NCBI RefSeq assembly: GCF_009498275.1
Contig: NZ_CP045643.1
Location: 6,200,001-6,264,000 of the forward strand
Source of the DNA: Streptomyces fagopyri
GTDB taxonomy: Bacteria; Actinomycetota; Actinomycetes; Streptomycetales; Streptomycetaceae
Length of the DNA stretch: 64,000 bases
Direction: 5' to 3'
The position numbers were made by a program, and so were the translations under genes. This document shows positions 9,400 through 18,284 of this stretch, in pieces; position 1 is the stretch's first letter, and each line of letters opens with the position of its first letter. The notes below the pieces were generated by a model. That model did no database searches and was not told where the DNA came from. It saw nothing but the letters and a program-made list of their open reading frames with translations.

Positions 9400-9516
9400 A
9401 TGCACGGCGTAATGATCGACGCCGTGCACGGTGTGGTGGCCGGCGCCGTGCGGGACGCGGGGAACGACGCCGCCCGGGACCCAGGGACCGGCCGGCACGA
9501 GGAGGGACACGCATGA
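9400..9516 (+). CDS. possible 38-residue small protein upstream of the HIT gene
   Basis: An ATG opens a 38-codon frame that starts MHGVMIDAVHGVVAGAVRDA. It ends in a TGA overlapping the HIT start codon (ATGA). Nearly every codon has G or C in position three, and a GGGAG lies 11 nt upstream. These points favour coding, but the first 29 nt also form a 10-bp-arm hairpin and GC bias alone can give such a frame. A second in-frame ATG is at 9412. I do not recognise a family. Confidence 0.35.
   Translation: MHGVMIDAVHGVVAGAVRDAGNDAARDPGTGRHEEGHA
9401..9428 (+). terminator. perfect 10-bp-arm hairpin between tricorn and HIT genes
   Basis: TGCACGGCGT and ACGCCGTGCA pair perfectly around an 8-nt loop, 17 bp after the tricorn stop. 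It could terminate the tricorn transcript, or act as a leader structure or operator for the HIT-rnz operon because a -10-like TAGCAT is just upstream. Confidence 0.5.
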
Positions 9517-9866
9517 CGGGAGAACCGCAGGACGACTGTCTGTTCTGCAAGATCGTCGCGGGACGGATCCCGGCGACCGTCGTCCGGGAGAGCGGGACGA
9601 CCCTCGCCTTCCGCGACATGAACCCGCAGGCGCCCACCCACATCCTGGTCATCCCCAAGGCGCACCACCCGGACGCGGCCTCGCTGGCCGCCGCCGAGCC
9701 CGGGACCGCGGCGGACGTCCTGCGCGAGGCCGGTGAGATCGCGGGCGAGGAGAAGCTCGACAGCTACCGGATCGTGTTCAACACCGGCAGCGGTGCGGGA
9801 CAGACCGTCTTCCACGCGCACGCGCACCTCCTCGGTGGCCGCGGCATGCAGTGGCCCCCCGGCTGA
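9513..9866 (+). CDS. HIT-family nucleotide-binding hydrolase
   Basis: The 117-residue protein has the HIT signature HAHAHLLGG near the C-terminus, with the central His as nucleophile, and the family N-terminus CLFCKIVAGRIPATVVRE, including CxxC that may bind zinc. Family members hydrolyse adenosine phosphoramidates and related dinucleotides. GAGGAGGGA lies 6 nt before the ATG. The RNase Z start follows 6 bp after its stop, so the two form an operon. Confidence 0.93.
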   Translation: MTGEPQDDCLFCKIVAGRIPATVVRESGTTLAFRDMNPQAPTHILVIPKAHHPDAASLAAAEPGTAADVLREAGEIAGEEKLDSYRIVFNTGSGAGQTVFHAHAHLLGGRGMQWPPG

Positions 9867-9872
9867 CCGGCC

Positions 9873-10778
9873 TTGTCCGTACGTGAACTGGTCGTCCTCG
9901 GCACCGCCAGCCAGGTCCCGACCCGGCACCGCAACCACAACGGCTACCTGCTGCGCTGGGACGGGGAGGGGCTGCTCTTCGACCCCGGCGAGGGCACCCA
10001 GCGGCAGATGCTGAGGGCCGGGGTCGCCGCGCACGACCTGCACCGGATCTGCGTCACGCACTTCCACGGCGACCACTCGCTCGGGCTCGCCGGCGTGATC
10101 CAGCGCATCAACCTCGACCGCGTGCCGCACGAGGTCACCGCGCACTACCCCCGCTCCGGCCGGCACTTCTTCGAACGGCTGCGGTACGCCACCGCGTACC
10201 GCGAGACCGTCGCGCTCACCGAGGCGCCGGTCGACGCGGACGGCGTGCTCGCCGTCACCGGCTCCTACACCCTGGAGGCCCGCAGGCTCTCCCACCCGGT
10301 GGAGTCCTTCGGATACCGGCTGGTCGAGCCGGACGGGCGGCGGATACTGCCGGAGCGGCTGGCCGCGCACGGCATCAAGGGGCCCGACGTCGGGCGGATC
10401 CAGCGCGAGGGTGCGCTGGGCGGAGTCCGCCTGGACGACGTCAGCGAGGTGCGGCGCGGCCAGCGGTTCGCGTTCGTCATGGACACCCGGCTGTGCGAGG
10501 GGGTGAACGCCCTCGCCGAAGGCTGCGACCTGCTCGTCATCGAGTCGACGTTCCTGGACGAGGACGAGCGACTCGCCTCCGACCACGGGCATCTGACCGC
10601 CGGTCAGGCCGCCCGGGTGGCACGCGACGCGGGTGTACGGCATCTGGTGCTCACACACTTCAGCCAGCGGTACGCCGATCCCGCCGAGTTCGAGCGGCAG
10701 GCGCGGGCCGCCGGGTTCGACGGGGAGCTGACCGTGGCGCACGACCTGATCCGGGTGCCGGTTCCCAAGCGCTCATAA
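9873..10778 (+). CDS. rnz: ribonuclease Z (tRNA 3'-processing endonuclease)
   Basis: The 301-residue beta-lactamase-fold nuclease has the N-terminus [20 protein letters not shown], the zinc motif HFHGDH, and a late [13 protein letters not shown]...LTHFSQRY segment typical of RNase Z. It removes 3' trailers from pre-tRNAs. The only in-frame start before the conserved N-terminus is TTG, which follows the HIT stop closely. It lacks the N-terminal half of long eukaryotic tRNase Z, as expected for a bacterial enzyme. Confidence 0.93.
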   Translation: MSVRELVVLGTASQVPTRHRNHNGYLLRWDGEGLLFDPGEGTQRQMLRAGVAAHDLHRICVTHFHGDHSLGLAGVIQRINLDRVPHEVTAHYPRSGRHFFERLRYATAYRETVALTEAPVDADGVLAVTGSYTLEARRLSHPVESFGYRLVEPDGRRILPERLAAHGIKGPDVGRIQREGALGGVRLDDVSEVRRGQRFAFVMDTRLCEGVNALAEGCDLLVIESTFLDEDERLASDHGHLTAGQAARVARDAGVRHLVLTHFSQRYADPAEFERQARAAGFDGELTVAHDLIRVPVPKRS

Positions 10779-10798
10779 AACGCCCGTACCATGCTTTG

Positions 10799-11791
10799 AT
10801 GCCCCTCCCCAAAGCTGAACTGCACCTCCATGTCGAAGGCACCCTGGAGCCCGAACTCGCCTTCGAGCTCGCCGCGCGCAACGGCGTGACGCTGCCGTAC
10901 GCGGACACCGAGGAGCTGCGCAAGGCGTATCTCTTCGACGACCTCCAGTCGTTCCTGAACCTGTACTACGAGCTGATGGCCGTCCTGCGGACCGAACAGG
11001 ACTTCGCCGACCTCGCCGACGCCTATCTGACGCGGGCCGCCGCGCAGGGCGTGCGGCACGCGGAGATCTTCTTCGACCCGCAGGCCCACCTGGCGCGCGG
11101 TGTCGGGATGGGGACGGTCGTCGAGGGGCTGTCCCGCGCGCTCTCCCGCAGCGAGCGCACGCACGGCGTCTCCACCCAGCTGATCATGTGTTTCCTGCGT
11201 GACGAGTCCGCCGAGTCGGCGATGGAGACGCTGGAGGCCGCGAGGCCCTACCTCGACCGGATCGTCGGCATCGGCCTCGACTCGGCGGAGGTCGGCCACC
11301 CGCCGGCCAAGTTCCGCGAGGTGTACGAGGCGGCAGCCGCCCTCGGGCTGCGACGCGTCGCGCACGCGGGCGAGGAGGGGCCGCCCGCGTACATCACCGA
11401 GGCGCTGGACGTCCTCGGCGTCGAACGCGTCGACCACGGGCTGCGCTGCATGGAGGACCCCGAGCTGGTCGAGCGGCTGGTCCGGGAGCGGGTGCCGCTG
11501 ACACTCTGCCCGCTGTCGAACGTACGGCTGCGCGCCGTGGACGTCCTGGAGGACCACCCGCTGCCCGCCATGCTGGAGGCCGGGCTCCTGTGCACCGTCA
11601 ACTCCGACGACCCCGCCTACTTCGGGGGGTACGTCGGTGACACCTTCCACGCGGTGCGCGAGGCGCTCGGGCTGGACCGCGAACGCATGCGGGACCTCGC
11701 GCGCAACTCGTTCGAGGCGTCCTTCCTCGACCACGACGAGGAGCGGCGGGCGCGCTACCTCGCCGAGGTCGAGGCGTACGAGTTCGGATAG
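10799..11791 (+). CDS. adenosine deaminase
   Basis: The 330-residue TIM-barrel hydrolase has the zinc-binding ELHLHVEGTLEPEL (His9, His11), the catalytic RVAHAGEEG with the His-Ala-Gly-Glu motif, and the late TVNSDDPAYFGG with the Asp pair that completes zinc and substrate binding. It converts adenosine or deoxyadenosine to inosine or deoxyinosine; some family members act on adenine instead, so the exact substrate is not certain. TACCAT ends 6 nt before the ATG and no Shine-Dalgarno exists, a leaderless arrangement. Confidence 0.9.
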   Translation: MPLPKAELHLHVEGTLEPELAFELAARNGVTLPYADTEELRKAYLFDDLQSFLNLYYELMAVLRTEQDFADLADAYLTRAAAQGVRHAEIFFDPQAHLARGVGMGTVVEGLSRALSRSERTHGVSTQLIMCFLRDESAESAMETLEAARPYLDRIVGIGLDSAEVGHPPAKFREVYEAAAALGLRRVAHAGEEGPPAYITEALDVLGVERVDHGLRCMEDPELVERLVRERVPLTLCPLSNVRLRAVDVLEDHPLPAMLEAGLLCTVNSDDPAYFGGYVGDTFHAVREALGLDRERMRDLARNSFEASFLDHDEERRARYLAEVEAYEFG

Positions 11792-12120
11792 AACCGCGCC
11801 CGGGGGTGCCACCGGGGCCTGCCCTCCAACCGGCCGCTGAACCGCTCCGGACGGCGGGGGAGAGCCCACGACTCCGGCCGGACCCCGGTCCGGTCGCCGG
11901 CCCGACCCTGGTCCGGTCCCTGGCTCGGACTCCGGCCCGGTCCTTGGTCCGGACTCCGGCCCGACCCCGGTTCGGTCGGTGGCCCGCTCCCCGGTCCGGT
12001 CCCTCCGAGGTCGGGTGCTCCGGTCCGGAGGGCGGCCCGGCCGGTCCGGAGGCGGCCCCTGACCGGAGCGGAGGCGCCCCGTGCGGTGCGGGCGCAGGGC
12101 GGATCGGGGCGGAGCCGGGG
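11792..12120. other. convergent junction, no gene seen
   Basis: This 329-bp gap lies between the adenosine deaminase and MFS genes. Apart from a 12-bp-period repeat array it holds only GC-rich sequence. Frames crossing it on both strands are shadows with proline, arginine and glycine runs. Confidence 0.7.
11885..12004. repeat. degenerate 12-bp tandem repeat, about ten units
   Basis: GG-C/T-CCGG/CCGAC-type units recur with spacings of 12,11,12,12,12,12,11,12,12 bp when anchored on the GG of each unit. A rough consensus is CYGGYCCGGWCC. The array is in the middle of a convergent intergenic junction, so a coding role is unlikely. It resembles other short repeats in this window. Confidence 0.8.
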
Positions 12121-13362
12121 CTAGAGCGGGCCGGGGCCCGACGCGGCGGCGGTCTGCCGGGGGCCCACCGTGCCGTACGCCGCCCGCCGGGCCGCGGCCG
12201 TCTCCAGCGGGATCTCGACCACCGGGTGTTCCCGCGGCGTGCCGCGCCGGGTGCGCAGGGCCACCGCCGTCATCGGGACGGTGAGCAGGAGCAGGCCGAG
12301 CGCCAGGATCACGCCCATCGCCGGGTAGCCCGTCCGGGCGGAGAGCAGACTGCCCGTGAGCGGCCCGCAGGCCGTGCCGAGCGAGGAGGCGGAGCCCACC
12401 AGGACCGCCCATCGCCCGCGCTGGTCCAGGGACGCGGCGAGCCCGATGACGTAGGACAGGACGACCGGGTACAGCGTGTTCCAGGCGATCTCGCCGGTCG
12501 CGAAGGACGGCAGGTCGTCGGCGGCCGCGCTGAGCGCGATACACCCCGCGATCAGCGCGGTGCCCGCACCGATGGGCAGCGCGCGGCCGAGACGCGGGCC
12601 GAGCGCGCCCGCCCCGATCACCCCCAGCAGCCCGGCGCCGAGCGCCGCGGCGAACACCGCGCCGACGGTGACCTCGTTCAGCCCCGCCTGGGTCAGGCCG
12701 ATGCGCCCGCTGACGCCCCACAGGGAGTTCTGGGCGAGGGACCAGCAGAGCATGGCGGCGGCGAGCACGACCCCGGCGCGAAGATGCGGAAGCGGGGTGC
12801 CGGCGCGCAGGGTCCGCGCGGTGGCCGTGCGGGTGGGCAGCCGCCGGGTCGAGGGCAGGACGAGCAGCGCGGTGACGGCGATCGCGGCGAGCGGCTGGCC
12901 GTGACCCGGGCCCAGGTGCGGGATGGTCAGGTACAACGTGCCCGCGAGGGCGGAGACGCCGAGCAGACCGAGCGTGGTGGTGCGGTGGGGATCGCGCTGG
13001 GCGGCGATCCCGGTGGCCGCGACGGTGGTGATCGTGCCGGAGCCGAGGCCGCCGACGACCGCCCCGGCCACGACCGGCGCGACGGTGGTGGTGAGAGCGG
13101 CGGTGCCGTAGCCGAGGACGGCGAGCAGCAGCCCGGCGCGGGCCAGCCGGCGCGGGCCGAAGCGGTCGACGCGGGAGGCGAGCAGGAAACCCGCCGTCGC
13201 CGAACTCAGCAGCAGGACGCTGCCGACGCAGCCGGCCTCGGTGGCGGAGAGGGGGAGACCCGCGTTCAGCCGGCCGACGGTGGTCGGCAGGAGGTACGGG
13301 GCGAGGTACCCGGCCGTGAAAAGGGCGACGAAGGGCCAGGACGTGGTGGTGCGGGCGGACAC
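12121..13362 (-). CDS. MFS transporter, 12-TM type, substrate unknown
   Basis: The 413-residue protein is hydrophobic throughout with about 12 predicted membrane helices (for example FVALFTAGYLAPYLLPTTV, then ATAGFLLASRVDRFGPRRLA with the MFS loop 2-3 motif). GTG at 13362 is preferred because it directly precedes the first helix; the frame stays open to 13602 but the extra residues look non-coding. It diverges from the PfkB kinase gene. Motifs do not separate an importer from an exporter. Confidence 0.8.
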   Translation of the reverse strand: MSARTTTSWPFVALFTAGYLAPYLLPTTVGRLNAGLPLSATEAGCVGSVLLLSSATAGFLLASRVDRFGPRRLARAGLLLAVLGYGTAALTTTVAPVVAGAVVGGLGSGTITTVAATGIAAQRDPHRTTTLGLLGVSALAGTLYLTIPHLGPGHGQPLAAIAVTALLVLPSTRRLPTRTATARTLRAGTPLPHLRAGVVLAAAMLCWSLAQNSLWGVSGRIGLTQAGLNEVTVGAVFAAALGAGLLGVIGAGALGPRLGRALPIGAGTALIAGCIALSAAADDLPSFATGEIAWNTLYPVVLSYVIGLAASLDQRGRWAVLVGSASSLGTACGPLTGSLLSARTGYPAMGVILALGLLLLTVPMTAVALRTRRGTPREHPVVEIPLETAAARRAAYGTVGPRQTAAASGPGPL

Positions 13363-13664
13363 GGGCGTTCCCAGGGCATGCGGAATGACGGCTCGATGAG
13401 GGGGGTTGGGCGGCTGTCGACGGACAGGAACGCGCGGGCAATTTGTATCAAGCGGGCCCGGGCGGGAAACAGACAGGGCGGGGTGATCTGAATCACGTTC
13501 CGTTTGGTGTGGTGAAGGCAGGGTAAACACGAGACTTTTCGTCGCCCCGGCCCGCTCGTCCGAAGGGCTCGATACGCGACGGACGGCTCCGCGGGGATCC
13601 ACACCGTCCCGGGCGCCAATTGGTGCACACTGGCCTGAATCCGCACCACCTCAGGGAGCGCACC
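13363..13664. promoter_or_regulatory. divergent promoter region, MFS and PfkB genes
   Basis: This 302-bp gap is locally richer in A+T. On the minus strand TTGATACAAAT near 13441-13451 is a plausible -10 region for the MFS gene. On the plus strand GGGTAAACAC near 13531 may serve the kinase. A 16-bp dyad is annotated separately. No gene is supported here. Confidence 0.5.
13482..13497. promoter_or_regulatory. CRP/FNR-like dyad upstream of the MFS gene
   Basis: GGTGATCTGAATCACG contains GTGA-N6-TCAC, the half-site spacing used by CRP-family regulators. Streptomyces has a cAMP receptor protein, but its published motif differs in the inner positions, so the assignment is tentative. Confidence 0.35.
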
Positions 13665-14774
13665 GTGATCCCGTCCAACGGAGAGCGACCGTACTGCCAG
13701 GCCCACGTCGACCCGCTCGCCGGTCTGCGCACCCCCCAGGATCCGCCCTGGGACGTCTACCTCACCGGCACCGTCTTCCTCGACATCGTCTTCACCGGGC
13801 TCGACTCCGCCCCGGTCCGCGGGACGGAGTCCTGGGCGCGCGGCATGGGGTCGAGCCCCGGCGGCGTGGCGAACATGGCGACGGCGCTGGCCCGGCTCGG
13901 CCTGAAGACCTCCCTGGCCGCGGCCTTCGGGGACGACCACTACGGCGAGTACTGCTGGGACGCCCTGGAGCAGGGCGAGGGCATCGACCTCTCCCCGTCG
14001 CGCACCGTCTCCGGCTGGCACTCACCGGTCACCGTGTCGATGGCCTACGAGGGGGAGCGGACGATGGTCAGCCACGGGCACGAGCCGCCACCGGTGGAGA
14101 CCGCCCCGGAACACGCCCCGCGCGCGCGTGCCGCCGTGGCCTCCCTGACCCCCGGCACACGCGCGCAGTGGATCGCCGAGTCCGCGCGCGCGGGCACCCG
14201 GATCTTCGCGGACGTCGGCTGGGACGACACCGGCCGCTGGGACCTGGCGGGCCTCGCCGACCTCGAACACTGCGAGGCGTTCCTGCCCAACGCCCAGGAG
14301 GCGATGCGCTACACCGGCGCGCGCTGCCCGCGGGCCGCGGCGCACGCGCTGACCGAGCACGTACCGCTGGCCGTCGTCACCCTCGGTTCCGAGGGCGCCT
14401 ACGCCGTGGACGGCCGCACCGGCGAGACCGCCGCGGTTCCGGCCATCGACGTCGAGGCCCTCGACCCCACCGGTGCCGGGGACGTCTTCGTCGCCGGCTT
14501 CGTGATGGGCACCCTCGCCGACTGGCCGCTCGCCGACCGCCTCGCCTTCGCCGGCCTCACCGCCGCCCTCTCCGTCCAGGAGTTCGGCGGCTCCCTCTCC
14601 GCCCCCGGCTGGTCCGAGATCGCGGCCTGGTGGCGCCGCGTCCAGTCCGTCGACGACCAGGACCCGGCCGCACTGCGCCGGTACGCCTTCCTGGAGGGAC
14701 TGCTGCCCGAGGTGACACGGCCGTGGCCGCTGCGGCGGGCGGTGCCGACCATCGGGTTCGGCCGGTCGGTGTGA
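13665..14774 (+). CDS. PfkB-family carbohydrate/nucleoside kinase
   Basis: The 369-residue protein has both ribokinase-family signatures: GGVANMATALARLG near the N-terminal substrate lid and the anion-hole/catalytic DPTGAGDVFVAGF near residue 265, where the last Asp is the base. Members phosphorylate sugars or nucleosides at the expense of ATP. GTG at 13665 is chosen because AGGGAG lies 6 nt upstream; an upstream TTG at 13620 has no such signal. The divergent MFS transporter could supply its substrate, but nothing identifies the sugar. Confidence 0.85.
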   Translation: MIPSNGERPYCQAHVDPLAGLRTPQDPPWDVYLTGTVFLDIVFTGLDSAPVRGTESWARGMGSSPGGVANMATALARLGLKTSLAAAFGDDHYGEYCWDALEQGEGIDLSPSRTVSGWHSPVTVSMAYEGERTMVSHGHEPPPVETAPEHAPRARAAVASLTPGTRAQWIAESARAGTRIFADVGWDDTGRWDLAGLADLEHCEAFLPNAQEAMRYTGARCPRAAAHALTEHVPLAVVTLGSEGAYAVDGRTGETAAVPAIDVEALDPTGAGDVFVAGFVMGTLADWPLADRLAFAGLTAALSVQEFGGSLSAPGWSEIAAWWRRVQSVDDQDPAALRRYAFLEGLLPEVTRPWPLRRAVPTIGFGRSV

Positions 14775-14779
14775 ACCGG

Positions 14780-14807
14780 CCCCGCGAGAAAGGGCGAGGC
14801 CGCGGGG
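14780..14807 (+). terminator. possible terminator after the PfkB gene
   Basis: CCCCGCG and CGCGGGG pair around a 14-nt loop, 6 bp after the stop codon. Confidence 0.45.
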
Positions 14808-14926
14808 ACAGGTGACGAAAAGCCCTACGGCTCTGTCAGTGCGGAGACGTACGCTTGGAGTCGCAAGGCTGCCCCCGTGGCAAGCGTGCCGATCAAGGAG
14901 GAAAAGCAGGCCTACAGAGCCGGCCC

Positions 14927-15994
14927 ATGACTCAGACACCCACAGCTCACGGCCCCGCTCAGGGGCAGGCGCGCGCGCACTTCACCGTCCCGGCCAAGCA
15001 CCCCATGGTGACTGTTCTGGGTTCCGGAGACGCACTGTTGCGCGTGATCGAGAAGGCCTTCCCGGCGGCCGACATCCACGTCCGGGGCAACGAGATCAGT
15101 GCGGTCGGCGACGCCGGTGAAGTCGCTCTCGTCCAGCGCCTGTTCGACGAGATGATGCTGGTGCTCCGCACGGGGCAGCCCATGACGGAGGACGCAGTGG
15201 AACGCTCGATCGCCATGCTCAGGGCGAGCGAGAACGGGGAGGGCGACGGCGAGGAGACCCCCGCCGAAGTGCTCACACAGAACATCCTGTCCTCGCGCGG
15301 CCGCACCATCCGACCCAAGACGCTCAACCAGAAGCGGTACGTCGACGCCATCGACAAGCACACCATCGTCTTCGGCATCGGCCCCGCCGGCACCGGCAAG
15401 ACCTACCTCGCGATGGCGAAGGCCGTGCAGGCGCTCCAGTCCAAGCAGGTCAACCGCATCATCCTGACCCGCCCGGCGGTGGAGGCGGGCGAGCGCCTCG
15501 GCTTCCTGCCCGGCACGCTCTACGAGAAGATCGACCCCTACCTGCGCCCGCTGTACGACGCGCTGCACGACATGCTCGACCCGGACTCGATCCCCCGGCT
15601 GATGGCCGCCGGGACGATCGAGGTCGCGCCCCTGGCGTACATGCGCGGGCGTACGCTCAATGACGCCTTCATCATCCTGGACGAGGCCCAGAACACCAGC
15701 GCCGAGCAGATGAAGATGTTCCTCACCCGCCTCGGCTTCGAATCGAAGATCGTGATCACGGGTGACGTGACGCAGGTCGACCTGCCGAACGGGACACAGT
15801 CGGGCCTGCGTCAGGTCCAGGACATCCTGGAGGGCCTCGACGACGTGCACTTCTCACGGCTCACGTCCCACGATGTCGTCCGGCACAAGCTGGTCGGCCG
15901 TATCGTCGACGCGTACGAGAAGTACGACAGCGAGAACGGCACCGAGAACGGCTCCCGCAAGGGCCGCGGCAACGCCGGACACAAGGGGAAGTAG
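14927..15994 (+). CDS. PhoH-family ATPase
   Basis: The 355-residue protein has an N-terminal KH-like region (HPMVTVLGSGDALLRVIEKA), Walker A GPAGTGKT near residue 148, Walker B IILDEAQN and the conserved ITGDVTQVDLPNGTQSGL. PhoH-like proteins are ATP-dependent RNA-linked helicase-like enzymes tied to YbeY. It is followed by ybeY and a CorC/CBS gene, the usual actinobacterial order. The ATG has its nearest AAGGAGG 25 nt upstream, too far for normal initiation, and no closer in-frame start exists (see findings). The tail is Ser/Gly/Lys-rich. Confidence 0.93.
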   Translation: MTQTPTAHGPAQGQARAHFTVPAKHPMVTVLGSGDALLRVIEKAFPAADIHVRGNEISAVGDAGEVALVQRLFDEMMLVLRTGQPMTEDAVERSIAMLRASENGEGDGEETPAEVLTQNILSSRGRTIRPKTLNQKRYVDAIDKHTIVFGIGPAGTGKTYLAMAKAVQALQSKQVNRIILTRPAVEAGERLGFLPGTLYEKIDPYLRPLYDALHDMLDPDSIPRLMAAGTIEVAPLAYMRGRTLNDAFIILDEAQNTSAEQMKMFLTRLGFESKIVITGDVTQVDLPNGTQSGLRQVQDILEGLDDVHFSRLTSHDVVRHKLVGRIVDAYEKYDSENGTENGSRKGRGNAGHKGK

Positions 15995-16006
15995 ACCAGC
16001 ACCAGC

Positions 16007-16504
16007 ATGTCGATCGACGTCAACAACGAGTCCGGAACCGAGGTCGACGAGCAGGCGATCCTCGACATCGCCCGCTACGCGCTCGCACGGATGCGCATCC
16101 ACCCGCTCTCCGAGCTCTCGGTGATCGTCGTGGACGCCGACGCCATGGAGCAGCTCCACATCCAGTGGATGGACCTACCGGGTCCCACGGACGTCATGTC
16201 CTTCCCCATGGACGAGCTGCGCCCGCCGTCCAAGGACGACGAAGAGCCGCCGCAGGGCCTGCTCGGCGACATCGTGCTGTGCCCGGAGGTCGCCGAGCGG
16301 CAGGGCAAGGACGCGCCGACGCAGCACTCCATGGACGAGGAGCTCCAGCTCCTCACCGTCCACGGAGTGCTGCACCTGCTCGGCTACGACCACGAGGAGC
16401 CCGACGAGAAGGCCGAGATGTTCGGTCTCCAGGCGGCCATCGTGGACGGCTGGCGCGCGGAGAAGGGCATGACGGGCCCCTCACCGGCCCCGACCGTGTC
16501 ATGA
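16007..16504 (+). CDS. ybeY: endoribonuclease YbeY (rRNA maturation factor)
   Basis: The 165-residue protein ends its core with [11 protein letters not shown], the H-x3-H-x5-H zinc motif of YbeY. YbeY matures 16S rRNA 3' ends and takes part in ribosome quality control. The acidic insert between the N-terminal core and the zinc motif is ordinary for actinobacteria. Its stop overlaps the next ATG, so translation with the CorC/CBS gene is coupled; phoH ends 12 bp upstream. Confidence 0.95.
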   Translation: MSIDVNNESGTEVDEQAILDIARYALARMRIHPLSELSVIVVDADAMEQLHIQWMDLPGPTDVMSFPMDELRPPSKDDEEPPQGLLGDIVLCPEVAERQGKDAPTQHSMDEELQLLTVHGVLHLLGYDHEEPDEKAEMFGLQAAIVDGWRAEKGMTGPSPAPTVS

Positions 16505-17805
16505 GTCCTCAACTCGTCCTCGGCGCCGTCCTGCTGGTCGTCGTCGCCTGGCTCGCCGCCTGTGCGGAGGCGGGCCTCGCGCGCGTCTCCAGCTTCCGCG
16601 CCGAGGAGGCGGTACGCAGCGGCCGGCGGGGCAGCGCCAACCTCGCGCAGGTCGCCGCCGACCCGACCCGCTATCTCAACGTCGCACTGCTCGTCCGCGT
16701 GGCCTGCGAGATGGCCGCCGCGGCGCTCGTCACGTACGCCTGCCTCCAGGAGTTCGACAAGACCTGGCAGGCCCTCGGGGTCGCCCTCGGGGTCATGGTC
16801 CTGGTCTCGTACGTCGCCGTCGGCGTCTCCCCGCGCACCATCGGCCGTCAGCACCCGTTGAACACGGCGACCGCCGCCTCGTACGTCCTGCTGCCGCTCG
16901 CGCGGATCATGGGCCCGATCCCGTCGCTGCTCATCCTCATCGGCAACGCGCTGACACCCGGCAAGGGCTTCCGGCGCGGCCCCTTCGCCTCCGAGGCCGA
17001 GCTGCGCGCGCTCGTCGACCTCGCCGAGAAGGAGTCGCTGATCGAGGACGAGGAGCGCCGCATGGTGCACTCGGTCTTCGAGCTCGGCGACACCCTCGTC
17101 CGCGAGGTCATGGTGCCGCGCACCGACCTCGTCGTCATCGAGCGCCACAAGACCATCCGGCAGGCGCTCACCCTGGCCCTGCGCTCCGGCTTCTCCCGCA
17201 TTCCCGTCACCGGGGAGAGCGAGGACGACATCGTCGGCGTCGTGTACCTGAAGGACCTGGCCCGCAAGACGCACATCAGCCGCGACGCGGAGTCCGAGCT
17301 GGTGTCGACGGCCATGCGGCCCGCCACCTTCGTGCCCGACACCAAGAACGCGGGTGATCTGCTGCGCGAGATGCAGCAGGAGCGCAATCACGTCGCCGTC
17401 GTCATCGACGAGTACGGCGGGACGGCCGGCATCGTCACCATCGAGGACATCCTGGAGGAGATCGTCGGCGAGATCACCGACGAGTACGACCGTGAACTGC
17501 CGCCGGTCCAGGAGCTCGGCGACGACCGCTACCGGGTGACCGCGCGCCTCGACATCGGAGACCTCGGCGAGCTGTACGGCTTCGAGGCGTACGACGACGA
17601 GGACGTGGAGACGGTCGGCGGACTGCTCGCCAAGGCGCTCGGCCGGGTCCCGATCGCCGGTGCCTCCTCGGTGGTCGAGCTGCCCGACAGGCGGGAGCTG
17701 CGGCTGACGGCGGAGACCGCGGCCGGACGCCGGAACAAGATCGTCACCGTGCTCGTCGAACCGGCCCCCGCCGCGGAGCCCGGCGAGGGGGAGAAACCGG
17801 AATGA
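16501..17805 (+). CDS. CorC/HlyC-type CNNM-CBS membrane protein
   Basis: The 434-residue protein has an N-terminal CNNM/DUF21 region with three to four membrane helices ([21 protein letters not shown], then [14 protein letters not shown] and LLILIGNAL), a CBS pair (about residues 200-320, with [19 protein letters not shown] and [20 protein letters not shown]), and a C-terminal CorC_HlyC domain. The family is linked to Mg2+ or Co2+ efflux. It is often annotated hemolysin, but nothing here supports toxin activity. ATG overlaps the ybeY stop and the stop overlaps the next start. Confidence 0.92.
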   Translation: MSPQLVLGAVLLVVVAWLAACAEAGLARVSSFRAEEAVRSGRRGSANLAQVAADPTRYLNVALLVRVACEMAAAALVTYACLQEFDKTWQALGVALGVMVLVSYVAVGVSPRTIGRQHPLNTATAASYVLLPLARIMGPIPSLLILIGNALTPGKGFRRGPFASEAELRALVDLAEKESLIEDEERRMVHSVFELGDTLVREVMVPRTDLVVIERHKTIRQALTLALRSGFSRIPVTGESEDDIVGVVYLKDLARKTHISRDAESELVSTAMRPATFVPDTKNAGDLLREMQQERNHVAVVIDEYGGTAGIVTIEDILEEIVGEITDEYDRELPPVQELGDDRYRVTARLDIGDLGELYGFEAYDDEDVETVGGLLAKALGRVPIAGASSVVELPDRRELRLTAETAAGRRNKIVTVLVEPAPAAEPGEGEKPE

Positions 17806-18161
17806 CCCCGCAGCAACTGCGCGCGTTCTGCCTCTCCTTCAACGCGGCCGTCGAGGAGTTCCCCTTCACCCCGGAGACCTCGGTCTTCAAGGTGCTGGGC
17901 AAGCTCTTCGCGCTCTCGAGCCTGGACGCGCGCCCGCTGACGGTCAACCTCAAGTGCGCCCCGGAGGACGCGATCCGGCTGCGCGGCGAGTACCCCGGTC
18001 TGATCATCCCCGGCTACCACATGAACAAGCGTCACTGGAACACGGTCACGGCCGACGGTGAACTCCCCGACCGCCTGGTCCGGGAGCTGGTCGAGGACTC
18101 GTACGACCTCGTCGTCGCCGGTCTGCCGAAGGCCGAGCGGCTGCGGCTCGACCGGCCCTGA
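17802..18161 (+). CDS. MmcQ/YjbR family DNA-binding-like protein
   Basis: The 119-residue single-domain protein has the family pattern FPFTPETSVFKVLGKLFAL, then VNLKCAPEDAIRLRGEYPGLIIPGYHMNKRHWNTV. The CyaY-like fold of this family has been suggested to bind DNA, without a firm role. ATG overlaps the preceding stop (ATGA), so it is the last coupled gene of the phoH-ybeY-CBS operon. Confidence 0.88.
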   Translation: MTPQQLRAFCLSFNAAVEEFPFTPETSVFKVLGKLFALSSLDARPLTVNLKCAPEDAIRLRGEYPGLIIPGYHMNKRHWNTVTADGELPDRLVRELVEDSYDLVVAGLPKAERLRLDRP

Positions 18162-18284
18162 GCGGTCGCGGCGCACTCCCGTCGCGTGGGCCACGACCGG
18201 ATCCGGGGCGAGTGGCGGGACGGCGGGGACCGATGGGTGTGGACCGCCGCGCGGGCCACGGGCGGCGCTTCGTATGCTCGGTGC

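Noticed and set aside
11806..13491. 561-residue plus-strand frame across the repeat and MFS gene
   Set aside because: It begins in the 12-bp repeat and is antisense to a 12-helix protein; its composition is Arg/Gly/Ala rich with no motif.
16501..17805. Hemolysin function for the CorC/CBS gene
   Set aside because: The hemolysin label comes from an old homology. The domains indicate an ion-linked CNNM/CBS protein.
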